Positions 62,454-64,000 of a DNA stretch of 64,000 nt are shown here, piece by piece. The stretch's first letter is position 1. Each line of letters starts with the position of its first letter. Source of the DNA: Meishania litoralis (GTDB taxonomy: Bacteria > Bacteroidota > Bacteroidia > Flavobacteriales > Flavobacteriaceae). The stretch lies in contig NZ_JBHFPV010000002.1 of assembly GCF_042611095.1 (NCBI RefSeq), forward strand, positions 62,001 through 126,000. Direction: 5' to 3'. Below the pieces are notes generated by a model. That model was given only the letters and a program-made list of their open reading frames with translations. It had not been told where the DNA came from and made no database searches. Both the position numbers and the translations under genes were made by a program.

Positions 62454-64000
62454 ATGATAGAAGGCCATAATTATATTGGGGGAGAAGTATCGGCGAAAGG
62501 GGTTACGATTTTTTCTACGTTCGACCCGAAAACCAATAAGGAAACCGGCTGGCAATTTTACGAAGCTACCAAAACAGAAATTGACGATGCGGTACGATTG
62601 GCTGAGGAAGCATTCAAGACTTACAAGCATTTTTCAGGGAAAAGAAAAGCCGAATTCCTTAGGGCGATTGCCGGCGAAATTGAGGCACTTGGTGATGAAC
62701 TTATCGATGTCTATGTCAAAGAATCTGGACTTCCGGTAGGAAGGGCAATGGGCGAAAGAGGCCGTACCATAGGTCAATTGCGGGCTTTCGCAACGCTTTT
62801 GGAAGAAGGTTCCTGGGTCGAGGCAACTATTGACACCGCAATTCCGCACCGCGAGCCGCTACCGAAGGTCGATATTCGAAAAATGTTATTTCCGATCGGG
62901 CCGATCGCAGTGTTTGGCGCAAGTAATTTTCCTTTGGCCTTTTCAACGGCGGGCGGCGATACTGCCAGTGCTTTGGCGGCCGGTTGTCCGGTCATCGTAA
63001 AAAGTCACCCCTTGCATGCCGGTACCGGTGAACTGGTTGCGGGGGCGATCGCGACGGCAGCAAGAAAAACCGAAATGCCGAAAGGGGTATTTTCCAATTT
63101 GAACAGCAGGGGTATTGAAGTCGGAAAGCATTTGGTCATGCACCCTAAGGTAAAGGGCGTCGGTTTTACGGGTAGCATGAACGGAGGTATGGCCTTGTAT
63201 AAGTTGGCCGCCGCGCGTAAAGAGCCAATACCTGTTTTTGCCGAAATGGGAAGTGTAAATCCGGTTGTGGTCTTGCCTTCGGCACTTGAAGAGAACGGTG
63301 CTGAATGGGCCTCTAAATATGCTGGGTCGATCATGTTGGGTGCCGGCCAGTTTTGTACAAATCCAGGTTTGATTCTAGGAATCAAGGGTTCCTCTTTGGA
63401 TGAGTTTATCACAACTTTAGGAACTGAAATTTCAAAATTGGAACCGAACTGTATGCTCCATCCGAATATCCATGAAAATTACGAAAAAGGAAAAAAGGAA
63501 ATTGTCGAGCAAAACGGAGTTCGAGTAGTGTCACAAAATAATGGATCAGTGGCTCCAAACCACGGGCGACAGGCGGTATTGACCGTTGATGGGGCAAATT
63601 TCTTGAACAACCCGAAACTCCATCAAGAAGTTTTTGGTCCGTTTTCAATGGTTGTACAGTGTGAGACCGCTCAAGAACTTACACAGGTACTACACGCACT
63701 TGAAGGTCAGTTGACCGGAACCCTGCTCGGTAATACTGCAGATTTACGAAAATACGAAGAAGTGGTCGAGGCCCTTAAAGGTCGGGTAGGGCGTATTATT
63801 TTTAACGGGGTGCCTACCGGGGTCGAAGTCTGCCCTGCCATGCATCATGGTGGGCCTTTTCCGGCCACGACGGATAGCCGGTTTACATCGGTGGGAGAAT
63901 CGGCCATTAAACGCTGGGTCAGACCCATATCGTTTCAGGGTTGGCCTCAAGAACTTCTTCCCGAAGAATTAAAAAATGAGAATCCGTTGGGTATTATGCG
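62454..64000 (+). CDS. Aldehyde dehydrogenase, probable 2-oxoglutarate semialdehyde dehydrogenase (partial)
   Basis: 515 codons are present and the frame is open at the right edge. It starts MIEGHNYIGGEVSAKGVTIF at 62454. Aldehyde dehydrogenase motifs: FGASNFPLAFSTAGGDTASAL, KSHPLH, VGFTGSMNGG, EMGSVNPV (catalytic Glu), and GQFCTNPG (catalytic Cys). The layout matches the NADP-dependent 2,5-dioxovalerate dehydrogenase group. With the upstream lyase it would complete conversion to 2-oxoglutarate. Confidence 0.88.
   Translation, partial: MIEGHNYIGGEVSAKGVTIFSTFDPKTNKETGWQFYEATKTEIDDAVRLAEEAFKTYKHFSGKRKAEFLRAIAGEIEALGDELIDVYVKESGLPVGRAMGERGRTIGQLRAFATLLEEGSWVEATIDTAIPHREPLPKVDIRKMLFPIGPIAVFGASNFPLAFSTAGGDTASALAAGCPVIVKSHPLHAGTGELVAGAIATAARKTEMPKGVFSNLNSRGIEVGKHLVMHPKVKGVGFTGSMNGGMALYKLAAARKEPIPVFAEMGSVNPVVVLPSALEENGAEWASKYAGSIMLGAGQFCTNPGLILGIKGSSLDEFITTLGTEISKLEPNCMLHPNIHENYEKGKKEIVEQNGVRVVSQNNGSVAPNHGRQAVLTVDGANFLNNPKLHQEVFGPFSMVVQCETAQELTQVLHALEGQLTGTLLGNTADLRKYEEVVEALKGRVGRIIFNGVPTGVEVCPAMHHGGPFPATTDSRFTSVGESAIKRWVRPISFQGWPQELLPEELKNENPLGIM

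Noticed and set aside
1..64000. CRISPR arrays, insertion sequences, prophage or integrase genes
   Set aside because: No regular repeat-spacer arrays, transposase motifs or terminal-repeat pairs around a gene were seen on either strand.

Overview
The window is chromosomal DNA of a marine-type Flavobacteriaceae bacterium (phylum Bacteroidota), close in flavour to Maribacter, Zobellia or Arenibacter; the genus is inference. The evidence is gldF/gldG gliding genes, a SusC/SusD pair, a T9SS-like sorting tail, bacillithiol synthesis (BshB1), several Bacteroidota-only families (DUF4290, DUF2911, DUF5107, DUF6340-like), and promoters of the Bacteroidota type (-7 TAnnTTTG with an upstream TTG). No transposase, phage module or CRISPR array was seen. 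dnaN is cut by the left edge and an aldehyde dehydrogenase gene by the right edge.

Layout. 1-5.8 kb: dnaN (partial), gldG-gldF, a SAM hydrolase, then divergently phoH-purC. 5.8-14.3 kb: housekeeping genes, namely tRNA-Met, a START-like protein, a class IV aminotransferase, YqgE, HU, fmt-recQ-ATPase, DUF493, DUF4290 and murA (catalytic Cys replaced by Asp). 14.3-18.5 kb: a TolC / MacB-like permease / HlyD export operon with no ATPase gene beside it. 18.6-22.8 kb: a stress or redox-like run (pirin, glyoxalase, YhhN, an unlisted 44-aa ORF, a CDGSH Fe-S protein, an amidohydrolase). 23-27.9 kb: a lipoprotein, a photolyase, a secreted protein and a DUF2911 protein.

27.9-45.2 kb is the main accessory region: DUF5107-TPR protein, a giant FG-GAP/UnbV protein, SusD, SusC, a LacI-type regulator, a sodium/solute symporter, a previously unlisted 35-aa membrane peptide and a PIG-L family protein. 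All are on the minus strand. The set looks like an uptake-and-processing locus for a carbohydrate-like nutrient. SusCD would import across the outer membrane, PIG-L and DUF5107 proteins would act in the periplasm, the symporter would move the product inward, and the LacI protein would sense it. It contains no recognisable glycoside hydrolase, so the substrate is unknown. This locus is the best candidate for an undescribed system.

45.2-64 kb: an operon DUF2520 / HAD phosphatase / Maf / lipoprotein / small MscS; a His-motif lipoprotein; the fused cytochrome c maturation protein CcsBA; MATE pump; a trans-sulfuration enzyme next to bshB1; an orphan TPR histidine kinase; tRNA-His followed by a strong terminator and a 27-bp perfect hairpin; an M28 peptidase; and a divergent AraC regulator facing a DapA-family lyase plus an aldehyde dehydrogenase, which together fit the end of hydroxyproline (or sugar-acid) breakdown to 2-oxoglutarate.
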